Shown piece after piece: positions 8,116-8,801 of a DNA stretch of 8,801 nucleotides. The notes under the pieces were generated by a model. It made no database searches, was not told the origin of the DNA, and saw nothing but the letters and a program-made list of their open reading frames with translations. A program made the translations under genes and the position numbers. The DNA lies in contig DASPUU010000086.1 in assembly GCA_035622755.1 (NCBI GenBank), positions 1 to 8,801 on the forward strand, in the 5' to 3' direction. The DNA is from JADGRA01 sp035622755. Its GTDB lineage: Bacteria; Myxococcota; Myxococcia; Myxococcales; Myxococcaceae. Each line of letters begins with the position of its first letter. Position 1 is the stretch's first letter.

Positions 8116-8718
8116 CTAGTTGACCGCCTCGCCCGGCGCGCTCTCGCCCTTCTGGAGCACCACGAACCGGTAGTTCTCCAGCTCGTTCTGACCGGCGGTG
8201 TAGAGCACGGTGAGGAGCAGGTCGTAGGGAATGCGCTTGTCACCGATGACCGACAGCTCCTTGCTGAAGGGGGCCTGCGGGTTGCGCTCGGCGATGAACT
8301 TCAGCTTCTCCACTTCCTTGCGCAGGGCCTGGTCGAGCGGAACGACCAGGCGCCCGTTGAGCGCGCTGGCCGGGACCTGTCCGTTCTGGAGCGACACCAC
8401 CACCCGGTCGCCGACGAGGATGGTCTTGGGGGTGATGGTCACCGCCACCGTGTCGCGGGGGGTGGCCCGCGTACTGGACACCGGCGGCTTGATGTCCTCG
8501 GACTGGGTGAGCGAGATGGCCGAGGCGGTGTAGGACTTGAGCAGGAAGACGAGGATGATGGTCATCATGTCCATCATGGCCACGATGTTCAGCTCGCGGA
8601 TCTGCCCCTCGGCGTCCCGCTCAATGCGCTTCTTGCGCGCCATCGCCTGGCGGAACATCAACCGCTGCAGGGTCTCCTCGTCGGCGGGCACCGCCGCGGG
8701 CTGCTGAGGGCCGGCCAT
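8116..8718 (-). CDS. ExbD/TolR-family proton-channel subunit (AglS-like)
   Basis: A 200-residue inner-membrane protein. ExbD/TolR proteins pair with an ExbB/TolQ/MotA-type channel protein and turn proton flow into work across the periplasm (TonB transport, Tol-Pal, or in myxobacteria Agl/Glt gliding and sporulation motors). Residues 1-40 are cytoplasmic and basic (MARKKRIERD). One membrane helix runs about 43-62 (LNIVAMMDMMTIILVFLLKS) and holds Asp50 at the position of the essential proton-carrying Asp of the family. The rest is periplasmic, with an ExbD-like IGDKRIPYDLLLTVLYTAGQ block at about 158-177. The Met-rich helix start and the long N-terminus resemble AglS/AglT-type proteins more than E. 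coli ExbD, but the exact partner cannot be named from this window. The ATG directly follows the TAG of the upstream gene, with GGGAG 8 bases before it. Confidence 0.92.
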   Translation of the reverse strand: MAGPQQPAAVPADEETLQRLMFRQAMARKKRIERDAEGQIRELNIVAMMDMMTIILVFLLKSYTASAISLTQSEDIKPPVSSTRATPRDTVAVTITPKTILVGDRVVVSLQNGQVPASALNGRLVVPLDQALRKEVEKLKFIAERNPQAPFSKELSVIGDKRIPYDLLLTVLYTAGQNELENYRFVVLQKGESAPGEAVN

Positions 8719-8801
8719 CTACAGCGCTCCCAGGGTGACGTCGGGGAAGAGGATCTTCCGCTCCGGGCCGGGCGCCTCGCGCACCGCATCCATGGTGGAG
8801 A
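8719..8801 (-). CDS. C-terminal end of an upstream gene, probably another ExbD/TolR subunit
   Basis: The last 26 complete codons before a TAG at 8721-8719 are visible; the rest lies beyond the window. The end reads TMDAVREAPGPERKILFPDV and then TLGAL. A MDAVRE-type helix followed by LFPDV near the end is a common finish for ExbD/TolR periplasmic domains, and tandem exbD-like genes are the rule in Agl/Glt-type clusters. The stop codon abuts the ATG of the next exbD-like gene with no spacer, so the two are almost certainly co-translated. The family call rests on a short segment plus context and is tentative; that a coding region ends here is much firmer. Confidence 0.55.
   Translation of the reverse strand, partial: STMDAVREAPGPERKILFPDVTLGAL

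Overview
The window is a very GC-rich stretch from a bacterial chromosome. Every gene I can support lies on the minus strand, so the genes read from base 8801 down to base 1. GC richness, an AglS/ExbD-type motor subunit, a folate-dependent TrmFO and the style of the HslV/HslU proteins suggest Myxococcota (former delta-proteobacteria), perhaps close to Anaeromyxobacter. That placement is inference from recalled family patterns; no search was run.

Layout in transcription order: the last codons of an upstream gene, probably an ExbD/TolR subunit (8719-8801); a complete ExbD/TolR-type proton-channel subunit (8116-8718); trmFO, a tRNA m5U54 methyltransferase (6695-8068); a TolB-like beta-propeller lipoprotein (5076-6698); a 257-base gap holding a GC palindrome and a likely promoter; xerC, a tyrosine recombinase (3924-4817); a 101-base gap with a possible 23-codon micro-ORF; a 937-residue ClpA/ClpC-like double AAA+ protein (1009-3822); hslV, the threonine protease (430-957); and the first 144 codons of hslU, its unfoldase (1-433, cut by the window edge).

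The genes are tightly packed. ATGA stop/start overlaps join trmFO to the lipoprotein gene and hslV to hslU, and the two ExbD-type genes abut with no spacer. The order trmFO-xerC-hslV-hslU is the one known from Bacillus and relatives (topA-trmFO-xerC-clpQ-clpY-codY). Here it is interrupted by the lipoprotein gene and by the AAA+ gene.

The most remarkable object is that AAA+ protein. Its last ~330 residues, after the second AAA+ module, resemble peptide chain release factor 2 (RF2): the N-terminal PCRF helices, the core around MYRGWAERRGY and GEEGLHR, and the C-terminal DPRTG...VLRGELELFI segment. The catalytic GGQ loop and the SPF stop-codon-reading motif are absent. The motor part also has a degenerate D1 Walker B, an altered D2 pore loop, and an LGF tripeptide where ClpA/ClpC carry their ClpP-docking loop. 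One reading is an unfoldase directed to ribosomes or nascent chains by a catalytically dead release factor, encoded directly upstream of the HslVU protease.
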